Positions 43,499 through 52,423 of a stretch of 64,000 bases of DNA are shown piece by piece (positions within the stretch are counted from its first letter, which is position 1; each line of letters begins with the position of its first letter). The stretch is from NCBI GenBank assembly GCA_963769255.1, contig CAVYKV010000001.1:2666001-2730000 (forward strand), in the 5' to 3' direction. The position numbers and the translations under genes are program-made. The notes beneath the pieces were generated by a model, which saw nothing but the letters and a program-made list of their open reading frames with translations, was not told where the DNA came from and made no database searches. The stretch is from JAKACA01 sp963769255. GTDB lineage: Bacteria; Actinomycetota; Acidimicrobiia; Acidimicrobiales; Bog-793.

Positions 43499-43690
43499 TA
43501 GTGTTGTCTATCTTGCCGGCACGCTGAGAGGGCCGCTCCCTGGGACAGGCCGAAGCCCCTGACCAGGGATCCAGAAGAGCCTTAAGGCCACGTTAAGCGG
43601 GATGCTCACGATGCTCCTGTGGAGCGTTCCCAGGGGCGGCGTCGTGCGACAGGGCCGGCCAGAAGCCCGCGTGAAAGGAGCTGAGCAACC

Positions 43691-45208
43691 ATGCACACGA
43701 GGAGTCGGCGGGGCCTACTCGCATCCGCCCTTCTGGGCCTGATCGTCTGCGGCACTGTCGCAGCGGGCAGCTCGGCGTCACTGGCCGGGCCGGTGCGAGA
43801 GCACGTCGCAGCTCCGCCGCGTCTCGAGAAGGTGGCGCCCGGCACCTGGACGGAGCTGGCGCCGTCCCTCGGCGCCACGTTCACGGGTACGCCAGCCGTC
43901 TGGATCGCCCCGGACGACGACGCCATGGTCCTGTGGGAGCGCCACATCGGCGGCACCAAGTACACCTACGAAGAGGTGACCATGAGCGCCACCGGCGCCG
44001 TCGTCGGGGCCCCCCTGGACATCTTCGGCGCAACGGGATGGGTCGGTCTCACCAACGACCCCACACTCGTCACCCACGGCACCGTGCCGCTCATCATCTT
44101 CAACGGAGGACGCGACTACGGGAACGATCCGTACGCAAAGGGCTGCGTCGTCGGTGCCGTGGAGGCCCACCCGGCATGGACCCTCGAGGGGTGGTCGTTG
44201 TCGCACGACTGCTACAACCCGAACGCCCACGGCACCGAAACCGCCGGCGGTGAGTTGTCGGCCGCCTGGCCCGGCTCCATCGGAGGTCACAGCGCCGTCC
44301 TGTACCGGCTGGGTACGTCCGGCACGATCCCGGCTACCGGGATGGACGACGGCGTCACGACCGCCGGCAAGGGTGACGCCGGGCAGACGGCCGAAGCAAG
44401 CGACACCGCCGGCAGCGACGACGTCTGGGTCGCCTGGGACCAGTTCTTCTCCTCGCCGGCCGGCGACGACGGCTACTACGTGAAGGACGCCACCAGCAAC
44501 GGGGCGGTGCGCAAGGCGCCGGGGTCGGACACCAACTCGGTCAACAACCTCTTCTCCGCCGCCGACCTCGCCATGACGAACACCAACACCCACGCCGGCA
44601 TCTACCTGGCCTACTGCGGGAGTGCGCCGACCTGCTCGCTGCTGCTCTGGCACGTGGGCTCCCCGACGGCGCGCGAGATCCCGAGCTCCTCGCCGGCCTC
44701 GGACGTGGCGATCTCGGCCGGCCCCGACGGTCGCATCTGGATCGCCTGGTACAACCACGCCACGAACGACGTCTCGACGCTGAGGACCAACAAGGCCGAC
44801 ACGGCCTTCGGCCCGGTGGAGACGTTCAAGACGCCGTGTTTCGAGGACGGGCTGCTCGGCATCAGCGGTGGACCATTCGGGCGGCTCGATGTCGCCCTGC
44901 AATGCGTCAACAACGCTCATCTGCGCTCGCAGGACTACGTGACGCAGTCGCTCGCCGGCCTCTCGCTCCACCTGTCGCACGGGGTCATCAAGAACAGCCT
45001 GGGCAACACGGTGACCTTCACGGTGACCGACGCCGGCGATCCCGTCGGCGGAGCCACCGTGACCGTCGACGGCAAGAGCGCTCACACCGGCACGTCGGGC
45101 ACGGTGTCGATCACGTTCCCGAAGGGGTCGAAGGCGGGCAAGTTCGCCGTCAAGGCCTCGGCGACCGACTACTTCCCAGCCTCCGGGCACCTCCACATCG
45201 AGAGCTAG
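43691..45208 (+). CDS. Tat-type secreted propeller-like protein with Ig-like C-terminus
   Basis: The 505-residue protein starts with RSRRGLLASALLGLIVCGTVAAGSSAS, a twin-Arg signal pattern. Then come strand-rich repeats (TGTPAVWIAPDDDAMVLWERHIGG, GRIWIAWYNHATNDVSTLRT), reminiscent of sialidase/propeller folds. The last 90 residues (LSLHLSHGVIKNSLGNTVTFTVTDAGDPVGGATVTVDGK) form a bacterial Ig-like domain. AGGAG precedes the ATG. No catalytic motif is evident. A direct repeat TTAAGGCCACGTTAAG with 11-bp spacing lies about 100 bp upstream, at about 43580-43596. Confidence 0.72.
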   Translation: MHTRSRRGLLASALLGLIVCGTVAAGSSASLAGPVREHVAAPPRLEKVAPGTWTELAPSLGATFTGTPAVWIAPDDDAMVLWERHIGGTKYTYEEVTMSATGAVVGAPLDIFGATGWVGLTNDPTLVTHGTVPLIIFNGGRDYGNDPYAKGCVVGAVEAHPAWTLEGWSLSHDCYNPNAHGTETAGGELSAAWPGSIGGHSAVLYRLGTSGTIPATGMDDGVTTAGKGDAGQTAEASDTAGSDDVWVAWDQFFSSPAGDDGYYVKDATSNGAVRKAPGSDTNSVNNLFSAADLAMTNTNTHAGIYLAYCGSAPTCSLLLWHVGSPTAREIPSSSPASDVAISAGPDGRIWIAWYNHATNDVSTLRTNKADTAFGPVETFKTPCFEDGLLGISGGPFGRLDVALQCVNNAHLRSQDYVTQSLAGLSLHLSHGVIKNSLGNTVTFTVTDAGDPVGGATVTVDGKSAHTGTSGTVSITFPKGSKAGKFAVKASATDYFPASGHLHIES

Positions 45209-45227
45209 TGCCGCGGGGACGGCCCGT

Positions 45228-45992
45228 CTACTCGACGGAGGGGAGCGTCGTCGGCGTGGCAGGAAGCATGAACTCGTCGCTCGGCACCGACGAGGAGAAA
45301 CTCGAGAGGACGACCTTGGTCGTGCCCGAGCTGCTTTGCGACTCGAACTCGGCGAGGACACCGTCGGCGAGGACGCAGACCGTCACGGTCTTGGACGAGG
45401 TGGTCGAATGAGCGCAGACGACAGCTCGACCGTCGACGGTGCCGGTCGAGGTGGTGGCCCCGGCCGAGTCCGCCCGAAGGGCCGCCAAGGCCGCCGCCGT
45501 CCCGACGACGCCGAAGATCTTGCTGAATTCCAGGCCGAGGTCCTTGCTGGCAGGACCGAAGAAGCATTGCCAGCCTGTGCTGAGCTGGGCGCAGACATAG
45601 GTCTTGCTGCCGAGCACGACCTGCTCGAGCCGTCCGGGGCTCGAGTCGATGGAGATGAGCTCGTCGCTGCCCTCGTGCGCCACCACGTAGGAACCGCTCG
45701 GCGTAGCGCTCGACCCCGTGTTCGTGAAGTTGTAGGTGGCGAGGAACGTCGGCGCACCGGCAGCGAGCTCCGTCTCGATCCTGCTGACGGAGGGCGCCCC
45801 GCTCGCCGAGGTCGTCGTGCTCGTCGTGCTCGTCGGGGACGCCGTGCTCGTCGGGGATGTCGAGGACGACGAACAGGCGCCGGCGACCAGCATCACGCCG
45901 GCGAGCAGGCCGGCCGTGGCGCCACGCACCGCCCACCTCCGGCCGCGGCCGGCGGGCTCAGCGCCGGCGTCCCCAGCTCGCTTGTGCCTCAT
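45228..45992 (-). CDS. Lipoprotein of unknown function
   Basis: The 254-residue protein has a basic start, a hydrophobic signal and the lipobox LVAGACSS (Cys about residue 40). A Ser/Thr linker follows, then a domain with FLATYNFTNTG, GSYVVAHEGSDELISID, KTYVCAQLSTGWQCFFGP and AVVCAHSTTSSKTVTVCVLADGV. Four Cys probably form two disulphides. A similar design (lipid-anchored sensor or carrier) exists in many actinobacteria, but I do not recognise the family. It is convergent with the secreted protein, 19 bp apart. Confidence 0.65.
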   Translation of the reverse strand: MRHKRAGDAGAEPAGRGRRWAVRGATAGLLAGVMLVAGACSSSSTSPTSTASPTSTTSTTTSASGAPSVSRIETELAAGAPTFLATYNFTNTGSSATPSGSYVVAHEGSDELISIDSSPGRLEQVVLGSKTYVCAQLSTGWQCFFGPASKDLGLEFSKIFGVVGTAAALAALRADSAGATTSTGTVDGRAVVCAHSTTSSKTVTVCVLADGVLAEFESQSSSGTTKVVLSSFSSSVPSDEFMLPATPTTLPSVE

Positions 45993-46286
45993 GTTCTCGC
46001 TCCCTCACACTCGATCCGTGGGCGGCCACATCCGGGCAGCCATCGGGTGAGACGGTAGGTGTGCGCCGTCACTCCGGCGTCACACCACGAAGGTCCGTGG
46101 GGCGGTTGCCCCGCAGGATCGGTCCGGGCGGGGCCGGCGGACGAGGCGGGCCACCTGCCGGCGGAGCGCCGCACGATACCGGGGTTCTCAGGTGCCCGCG
46201 TAGGGCCGAAGGACTCATCACGAAATGTCGGATGTCGTGACGTCCGGCACTTCCCACCGCGACTGCCGCTTCGTACCGTGGCCTTG

Positions 46287-46668
46287 ATGATCGGCCCCAC
46301 GCTGGTCGCCCTCCGGGGCCTGCGGCCTTCCGACCGGCGCGTGCTCAGTCACTTCTGCCTCCTGGAGGCAACCTCCGGGCGCCGCGACCCTGAGTCCTGC
46401 CGGACCCTGCAGGCACTCTCGGAGGCGTGCGAGTCGCTCGACCCCGAGGGGGCGCCGGCGGGCGGCCGCGTCGACCTCTCCTACCTGCGCAACCGTCTCG
46501 CCGCCCTCACGGCGGAGAAGAATCCTCCTCATCGCCCAGGCGACGACACGTTGGCTCGACACGGCCTCGGTCGACCATCTCCTCGAGCTCGTCGCCCGGC
46601 TGAACGAGCTCGCCCAGTCCTCCGGTAACGGGCACGGCACCCGCGACAGGCCGGAAGGCGGAGCCTGA
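46287..46668 (+). CDS. Small helical protein A, frameshifted near 46517
   Basis: In frame, the first 75 residues read LVALRGLRPSDRRVLSHFCLLEATSG ... LRNRLAALTAE, then turn to nonsense. The next frame gives RRILLIAQATTRWLDTASVDHLLELVARLNELAQSSG and a stop at 46668. The joined product aligns along its whole length with the intact 124-residue protein at 47797 (RSERRRLS, LRALSDACDAMD, ALAVATDAWLQD...SHLLVIAAM). One extra base explains the break, so this is a paralogous pair around an RsbW-like kinase. Function is unknown; both are helix-rich with no known motif. Confidence 0.6.
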
Positions 46669-46705
46669 CCGGCTCCCGCCCGCCCGGGAGCACCCGGTGC
46701 TCCCT

Positions 46706-47059
46706 TTAGGTATCTCTCCCGGAATGGTGGTTGATGACCTTGGAGACGCGTTGGTGGCTGACGCCGAGGCGCTCGGCGATCTCCCCCACGCGCAACCCGT
46801 CCCCGACGAGCGCCCTCGCCACGGTCCGGCGGAGCGTTCCCGTCGCCCCCGCCAACCGCGCCGAGACGGAAGCGAGCCGCCCGAGCAGCGTGCGCGCCGG
46901 CTCGGAGGCGAACACCTCCCTCGCCGGCCGGCCCTTGGCTGTCGCCCGCCGCAGTCGGCGAACCCGCCTGGCGACAGCCGAGGTGTCCTTGGCCGTTCGG
47001 TCCAGCTCGTCGGCGACCTCGTCGAACGTTTCGGCGACGGCGTTGTTGGCGGTGGACAC
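46706..47059 (-). CDS. Small HTH protein
   Basis: The 117-residue protein has a charged helical N-terminal half (FDEVADELDRTAKDTSAVARRVRRLRR) and a C-terminal helix-turn-helix, VGDGLRVGEIAERLGVSHQRVSKVINHH. The GTG at 47059 is preferred because GGAGG lies 7 bp upstream; the longer open frame is shadow. It is divergent from the RsbW-like gene, with the sigma-B-like promoter candidate in the shared region pointing at this gene. Confidence 0.68.
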   Translation of the reverse strand: MSTANNAVAETFDEVADELDRTAKDTSAVARRVRRLRRATAKGRPAREVFASEPARTLLGRLASVSARLAGATGTLRRTVARALVGDGLRVGEIAERLGVSHQRVSKVINHHSGRDT

Positions 47060-47118
47060 GGGGGCACCTCCGGGGATTTCGACGAATGGCGTGCGGGGCA
47101 GGCAGTGGCGTGACAGGC

Positions 47119-47143
47119 TTACCCGCAACTCCCAGTTGCTAAC
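47119..47143 (-). promoter_or_regulatory. Sigma-B/sigma-F-like promoter candidate
   Basis: The minus strand reads GTTA, a 15-nt spacer and GGGTAA. The known actinobacterial sigma-B/F consensus is GTTT-N14-16-GGGTAT. It would drive the HTH gene at 47059. The spacer contains the perfect hairpin GCAACT-GGG-AGTTGC, which may be a separate operator. Evidence is motif match only. Confidence 0.4.
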
Positions 47144-47154
47144 CACGAGGTGTT

Positions 47155-47592
47155 GTGCAGACCAACGGCGAGCGAGAGTCCGCTCGATGCAGCCCGGGCG
47201 CTGCGGCCGCCCCCAGCATTGCCGTCTCCCGGTCCTTCGATGCCAAGCCCGCGTCCGTCGCCGAGGCCCGCGGATTCGCACTCCAGGTGTTGACCGGCCG
47301 GGTCGACAGCGAGGTTCTCGCCCTCCTCGTGTCCGAGCTCGCAACGAACGCCCTTCACCACGCCCGCACGACCTTCGAGGTCACGATCGCGCTCGACGGG
47401 GGCGTCGCCCACGTCGAGGTGAGTGACGGCAGCGCCGACCTCCCGCAGCGGACACCGACGGACGACCCGCTCCGCCGCGGCGGCCGCGGGCTCCTCCTCG
47501 TGGAGGTGCTGGCGCTCGCCTGGGGCTACCGGCCGACCGGGAACGGCAAGACCGTGTGGTTCGAGCTGGCAGCCGAAGGCGGCGGCGGTTAG
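47155..47592 (+). CDS. RsbW-like anti-sigma kinase (HATPase_c_2 domain)
   Basis: The 145-residue protein has the Bergerat ATP-binding boxes: N-box SELATNALHHA (about 64-74), G1 box VEVSDGS and G2 box RGGRGLLLVEVLALAWGY. Single-domain proteins of this type are serine kinases and anti-sigma factors of the RsbW/SpoIIAB class. No antagonist (STAS) or sigma gene lies beside it. It starts with a GTG preceded by GAGG. Helical paralogues A and B flank it at 0.9 and 0.2 kb. Confidence 0.83.
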   Translation: MQTNGERESARCSPGAAAAPSIAVSRSFDAKPASVAEARGFALQVLTGRVDSEVLALLVSELATNALHHARTTFEVTIALDGGVAHVEVSDGSADLPQRTPTDDPLRRGGRGLLLVEVLALAWGYRPTGNGKTVWFELAAEGGGG

Positions 47593-47673
47593 AGGAAGAA
47601 ATTTCGCCCGGCGACGTTTCCAGGCGGCCGCCGCCGGGCAGAACCGAGAATCTCGGATTCCCGTCCACGCCAA

Positions 47674-47709
47674 GCCCCCGGCACCCCACCGCCACGGGGT
47701 GCCGGGGGC
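47674..47709. terminator. Perfect 14-bp GC stem-loop
   Basis: GCCCCCGGCACCCC and GGGGTGCCGGGGGC pair perfectly around an 8-nt loop, 81 bp after the RsbW-like gene. No T-tract follows. It is the most stable hairpin I noticed in the window and most likely terminates that gene. Confidence 0.7.
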
Positions 47710-47796
47710 GTTCCACGTGCGAAGGGCCGGGCCCGACCGAAGGACCCATCGGAGCGACAGCTGGACGCCGGGTCGCCGGCAGGGAGCGAGGAGGAC

Positions 47797-48171
47797 ATGA
47801 GCGCTGGTCCGGCTTCTTCGGACGCTTCGTCACCGCCCGACGGCTTCGACGAGACGATCGCCGCCCTCCACGGCCTCGACCGCTCGGAACGCCGGCGGCT
47901 CAGCGGCTACTTCCTCTGGGAGTCGGAGGAGAGCGGCCGCGGCGAGGTTCGCAGGAGCATGCTGCGAGCACTCTCCGACGCCTGCGACGCCATGGACCAC
48001 GCCCTCTCCCCCGACGACACGATTGCCGGGCTCGCCGTGATCGCCCGCCTCCTCGACCGCGCCAGCTTGGAGCAGGAGCTGGCGCTCGCCGTGGCGACCG
48101 ACGCCTGGCTGCAAGACGGTTCCCCCAGTCACCTCCTCGTGATCGCCGCCATGCTCGCCGACGCCGCCTGA
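47797..48171 (+). CDS. Small helical protein B (paralogue of 46287)
   Basis: The intact 124-residue protein reads IAALHGLDRSERRRLSGYFLWESEESGRGEVRRSMLRALSDACDAMD, then LARLLDRASLEQELALAVATDAWLQ-like helices. It matches the frameshifted 46287 product over the whole length, so the two arose by duplication. A GGAGG sequence 4 bp before the ATG gives strong initiation. No known domain is recognised; helices with alternating charged faces suggest protein-protein contact. Confidence 0.7.
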   Translation: MSAGPASSDASSPPDGFDETIAALHGLDRSERRRLSGYFLWESEESGRGEVRRSMLRALSDACDAMDHALSPDDTIAGLAVIARLLDRASLEQELALAVATDAWLQDGSPSHLLVIAAMLADAA

Positions 48172-48187
48172 GACGTCCTCAGGGGGA

Positions 48188-48421
48188 GCAGCCCAGCCCG
48201 AGAACGCAGCGCGGCACCACGAACGGCGACGCCCTGCCCGGCGCGAAGGTACGCATCGTCAGTGTTGCCGGACCCTTCCCCGTCGGGGGGCTGGTGCCGA
48301 GCCCGTACCAGACCCAGGCGCCGTCCCGCCAGAGCGGCAGCCGGCCACTGCGGTCATCAAGCCCACCGCAGAGCAGCGATTGGGCTCCTGCGTGGCGACT
48401 CTCGGCCGGCGGCCCGCGGGG
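48188..48421 (-). other. Coding-like stretch after the acyltransferase stop
   Basis: In the same frame as the acyltransferase, past its TGA, the sequence stays open to 48188 and looks coding: LPLWRDGAWVWYGLGTS, then LTMRTFAPGRASPFVVPRC, with high third-position GC. No start codon fits. It may be the C-terminal piece of a lost gene, or an extension separated by an error or by a true TGA. I make no functional call. Confidence 0.3.
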
Positions 48422-50479
48422 TCACCGGCCTGCGGGGAGGATGAGCCCGCGCACGTAGGGCAGGAGCGCCGTCTGAACCCTGGCGCCGCAGCGCGTCTGG
48501 GTGAGGGCGTCGCCGCTGCCGACGTAGAAGTGGATGCCGTCCGACGTCCGGCACTGCCCACCGGCCACGACGGGCTGGAACTCGTTGCCGGGGGTCACGT
48601 AGGGCGCGATGTCGAAGTAGTGAACGCGGCCTGCGAACTGCGTCGCCACGGAGGCGAGCAGCGAGTTGATGAGATCGTGTCGGGCGGCCGACGCCTGGGG
48701 CGACGACGACCCGTCGGGCCACGGCGGCGGCCGCACCCAAGGCACGGAGAGGAGCACGATGGGCACGCGGGGAAGGCTGAGCGCACGGACGAATGCCACC
48801 ATCTGCTCCCGCACCTCGGCATCGAAGCCCGCCTCGCCCAGATGCACCCTCCGTCCACCCTGTAGCCATTGGGCTTCGTCCCAGTAGCCCATCTCGACGA
48901 CGACGACGCCTGGGTGGACCTCGAGCTCGGCGCGGCGCCACAGCTGGACGACGTGAAGGCAGACGGGGTAAATGCCTCCGTAGCCCGTGCCGTCCACGTC
49001 CCTCTCGCCGTTCGTCACGAAGCCACAGCCCAGCTGGGCGTCGTCATCGACGTAGACGCCGTAGCGGTTGTCCGAGAAGCCGACCTGCATCCCGAGGGTG
49101 AGCCCGATCGAGTCGCCCACGACGAGGGCCGTAACGACGGGACAGTGATCGAACGACTGCGCCGCCGACATGCCGGCGAGGCGCACCCTGCAGGTGCGGC
49201 CGTGCGCGATCGGCGCCGATCCGGCGGCCGGCGGCACGGCCGCCAGGCCGCCCGGCGGCGGCGGCGCGGCGGCGCCTGTCTCGCCCACCGTCCATGCCAG
49301 CGAGACGGAGGCGAGGGCGAGCACCGTGCCGAGCGACATGACCGCCCGCAGCGTGATGCCCCGGAGGCGGCGTTGGCGGATGGGCTGCTCGACGAGGAAG
49401 AACGAGGCGGTGGCGGCTGCGAGCGTGGCGGCGATGCGCACGAGGAGGAGGGCTGAGCCTGCGATGCCCGTGCTGGCAGCCGTCAGCCAGAGGAATAACG
49501 GGACGTGCCAGAGGTAGACGCCGTAGGAGATCGTGCCGAGGGCACGCAGGGGTCGGACCGCCAGCACGGACCGCACGGGCGAGGGGTCGGCAGGCGACAC
49601 CGCCGCCATGATGACGGCGACGACCGCCAGGTCGACGGCGAGGAAGCCGCCGTCGTAGAGCCACGAGGAGGTTCCTTCCGCGCCGGTCACGGCGGCGACG
49701 AGGCCGGCTGCTCCGAGCACGCCGGCGACCGGCACGAGGCGGGCGGGGCGGGCTGTCCCGGCGCCGCTCTCGGTACGGTGCCGCCGCGCCATCGCCAGCG
49801 CCACGGCGAGGGCGGCACCGGCGAGGAGGCCCTGCGCCCGAGTGTCGGTTCCGTAATACGCCCGGTTCACGCCTCCGGCGCCGTGAACGACGACGGCCAT
49901 CTCGAGGGCGGAGGCGGCAGCCCCGACGAAGGAGACGCCGAGCAACCACTCGAGCGGGCGCTTGCAGCGTAGGAGGGCGAGGACCACGAGAGGCCAGAGG
50001 AGGTAGAACTGCTCTTCGATGGCGAGGGACCAGGTGTGCTGGAGGGGAGAGACAAGCCCGACCTGGGCGAAGTAGCCGCTCCCCGTCCAGATCTGGTGCC
50101 AGTTGGCGACGTAGAGGAGGGTCGAGAGGGCGTCGGCGCCGAAGTCGGGCACGGCGCCCGACGGCCCCGCCACCCGCTCGTAGACGGCGCAGGCGACGAC
50201 GACGCAGAGGAGGGCGGGCAGGAGCCGACGCGCCCGGCGCCCCCAGAAGGCCGTGAGGGAGATCGTGCCCGATCGCTCCCACTCGGCCACGAGCAGCGAG
50301 GTGATGAGGAAGCCGGAAAGGACGAAGAAGGCCTCCACGCCCAAGAAGCCGCCCGGTGCCCAGGAGACGCCGCCGTGGAAGAGGAGCACGGCCAGGACGG
50401 CTACCCCCCGCAGGCCGTCGAGGGCGCCGACATGACGCCGCCCGGTCCAGGTCTCGCCAGTCGGCCCTGCGTCTTCCAC
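48422..50479 (-). CDS. Acyltransferase-3 membrane protein with C-terminal SGNH domain
   Basis: The 685-residue protein begins GALDGLRGVAVLAVLLFHGG, the acyltransferase-3 (OafA/YrhL) hallmark, followed by WAPGGFLGVEAFFVLSGFLITSLL and about ten membrane helices. The C-terminal SGNH domain has the nucleophile block VVGDSIGLTLG and the DGIHFY pair with catalytic Asp/His. Such proteins O-acetylate cell-wall polymers or exopolysaccharides. The GTG at 50479 has GGGAGG 10 bp upstream; starting at 50632 would run into the upstream gene. It lies downstream of a secreted propeller-like gene. Confidence 0.87.
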   Translation of the reverse strand: MEDAGPTGETWTGRRHVGALDGLRGVAVLAVLLFHGGVSWAPGGFLGVEAFFVLSGFLITSLLVAEWERSGTISLTAFWGRRARRLLPALLCVVVACAVYERVAGPSGAVPDFGADALSTLLYVANWHQIWTGSGYFAQVGLVSPLQHTWSLAIEEQFYLLWPLVVLALLRCKRPLEWLLGVSFVGAAASALEMAVVVHGAGGVNRAYYGTDTRAQGLLAGAALAVALAMARRHRTESGAGTARPARLVPVAGVLGAAGLVAAVTGAEGTSSWLYDGGFLAVDLAVVAVIMAAVSPADPSPVRSVLAVRPLRALGTISYGVYLWHVPLFLWLTAASTGIAGSALLLVRIAATLAAATASFFLVEQPIRQRRLRGITLRAVMSLGTVLALASVSLAWTVGETGAAAPPPPGGLAAVPPAAGSAPIAHGRTCRVRLAGMSAAQSFDHCPVVTALVVGDSIGLTLGMQVGFSDNRYGVYVDDDAQLGCGFVTNGERDVDGTGYGGIYPVCLHVVQLWRRAELEVHPGVVVVEMGYWDEAQWLQGGRRVHLGEAGFDAEVREQMVAFVRALSLPRVPIVLLSVPWVRPPPWPDGSSSPQASAARHDLINSLLASVATQFAGRVHYFDIAPYVTPGNEFQPVVAGGQCRTSDGIHFYVGSGDALTQTRCGARVQTALLPYVRGLILPAGR

Positions 50480-50562
50480 CGGTGGCCGACCTCCCGAACT
50501 ACCTGGCTGCGGCGTCGCCTCAGGATAGCGGGAGGTGAGGGCGTGCTTCGCCGCCGTCTGTC

Positions 50563-51871
50563 TCAGAGTGTGACCGTCGTCTCCACGTAGCGGGGGCGCA
50601 CGATGTTGAGGCCGTCCTCGAGCAGGCTCCAATCGGAGCTGTTGACGTCGTAGGTGATGACGAGCTGGCTGGGGTCGTGCGTCAGGCCGACGTGGGCGCA
50701 GGCGCCGTAGGTGTAGACGCCGACGATGCCCTGCGTTCCGTACGGCCCGCCATGGCCGAGGGTGTCGTAGATGGGAAGCCCGTCCGTGAACGGTCCCGTC
50801 GGGCTGCAGGCGAAGTAGAGCATGAGGTCCGGATCCTGGAAGACGTCGGCCATGGTGGCGAGCACGTAGACGTTGCCGACACGGGTGACGCTGAACTGCG
50901 ATTGCGCTGCCATGCTGGCAGCGCTCGCGTTGACCACCCCCTTCGTGAAGGACTTGCCGTTGAAGTACTCCCAGTTCCCGGTTGAGGCGAGGTGCCCGGT
51001 GGCGACCCTGGCCACGTACATGCTGTTGTAGTTGACGAGCTGGTGGCCGTTGGCGGCGCTGCCGTAGATGTAGGCGTAGGCCCCGAAGTTGACCATCCAG
51101 ACGCCCCAGAGGATCCCGTGCGCCACGCTGACGGGGATGACCCGCTCGAGGCGGAGCGTCCGCAAATTGAAAGCCGCCAGCACGGTCGCCGTGTGCACGA
51201 AGCCGTAGACGCTCGCCTTCCCGTCTCCGTTGTGGTACTCGCCGTAGGCGACGTAGAGCGTCTTGTCGCTCAGCATGGCGCCGTAGCTCCAGTACCAGTC
51301 GGGGGACCGCGGGCCGAGGCCGTAGTTCATGTACTCGAGCGGGTTACCGCCGGACTCGTTGTAGAGGGTGGTGAACTTGGCGCCCTGCTCCACCACCATC
51401 GAGTTGTGGAGGAAGCTGCGGTGGCCATTGACGGGAAGCCCGAGGTAGGTGTCGTCGTAGAGCCACACGGTGCGGCCGCCCGGCAATTTCGACGGAGTCG
51501 CCCCCGTCGCTGCCCGACCAGCCCCGGCCGCTGTCGCCGTAGGCGGTCATCGTGTTGTCCATGGCGACGTCGGAGGCGGCCTTCGGGACCCGCAGCGTGG
51601 AGGCGATCTCGGTGGCGCAGGAAGCGGGCGCGGCACCGGCCCCTCCCCCGCCGTCGGCGGCGAGCGCCGCGCCCGTCTGCGGGACGGAGAGCGCCACGGT
51701 GGCGACGAGGCCGACGGGCAGCAAGGCCCGCAAGGCGCGCCGCGGTGTCGTGGCACGACCCTGCCGTCTCGTACCGATGAGCAGGCTATGCCCTCGCCGA
51801 CGACGCTGCGTGGATCTCCCCTTCCCTCGCGCCGTGGGACAAAGCTGCGGTGCTCGCACCGGCCGCGCCAC
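50563..51871 (-). CDS. Secreted propeller-like protein, frameshifted near 51487
   Basis: The N-terminal part (frame ending at SVEI) holds a signal segment (ALRALLPVGLVATVALSVPQTGAALAAD) and ASDVAMDNTMTAYGDSGRGWSGSDGGDSVE. The other frame then gives LPGGRTVWLYDDTYLG followed by FLHNSMVVEQG, WYWSYGAMLSD and PYGTQGIVGVYTYGACAHVGL. These strand-rich repeats resemble DUF4185-like or GH43-type five-bladed propellers. One extra A in an AAA run (minus strand, about 51487-51489) explains the break. No catalytic residues can be assigned. Confidence 0.6.
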
Positions 51872-51953
51872 CCCGCGGACTCAGAGTCGTTGCAGGACGA
51901 TAGTCCGCCGGGGGGGAGAATGCAGAGGCGGCGGGCGACTCGTGCGCAGGCGT

Positions 51954-52163
51954 TCAGTAGCGCTTGCCTCGGGCCCGGCGGATGACGGCGACAGCGGCCG
52001 CAACGACGGCGATGATCACCACGATCTCGATGAGCTTCACGGCGATCGAGACGACGAACCCGAAGAGGACGTAGGCGACGATCGCCACGATGACGACAGC
52101 GCCGACGACAACGGCTTTGTGGACCAGCCGTAGGCCTCCGGATCCCCGATGGGGTTCGAGCAT
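51954..52163 (-). CDS. Small two-helix membrane protein
   Basis: The 69-residue protein has a short polar start and two hydrophobic segments (AVVVGAVVIVAIVAYVLFGFVV and IEIVVIIAVVAAAVAVI) ending in RRARGKRY. The ATG at 52163 has a strong GGAGG ribosome binding site 7 bp upstream. No family recognised; proteins like this are often regulators or membrane stabilisers. Confidence 0.7.
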   Translation of the reverse strand: MLEPHRGSGGLRLVHKAVVVGAVVIVAIVAYVLFGFVVSIAVKLIEIVVIIAVVAAAVAVIRRARGKRY

Positions 52164-52423
52164 GTCGACACCTCCTCCCAGCAACGTAGCCGCACGCCGA
52201 CTTTCCGGTGGTTCGCGCGAGCGGGCGTGACGTCGAGGAGGCGCCGGCGCCGCAGCCCCTCCCCATCGGGGAGCGTCTCCGGCCTCACCGGGGCCGCAAG
52301 CGGTTCCATCCCTCCTGAGGGGGCCGCCGCCTGCGCCGAATGGCGCGGACGGGCGCGTCGGCGGCCGGCCAGGCGTCCAGTAACATTCCAGCTCACCAAC
52401 CACTGCCCACGGTGGAGACAGCG

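Noticed and set aside
48422..48424. Selenocysteine TGA in the acyltransferase gene
   Set aside because: The SGNH domain is complete before it, and no SECIS-like hairpin is visible directly after the TGA.
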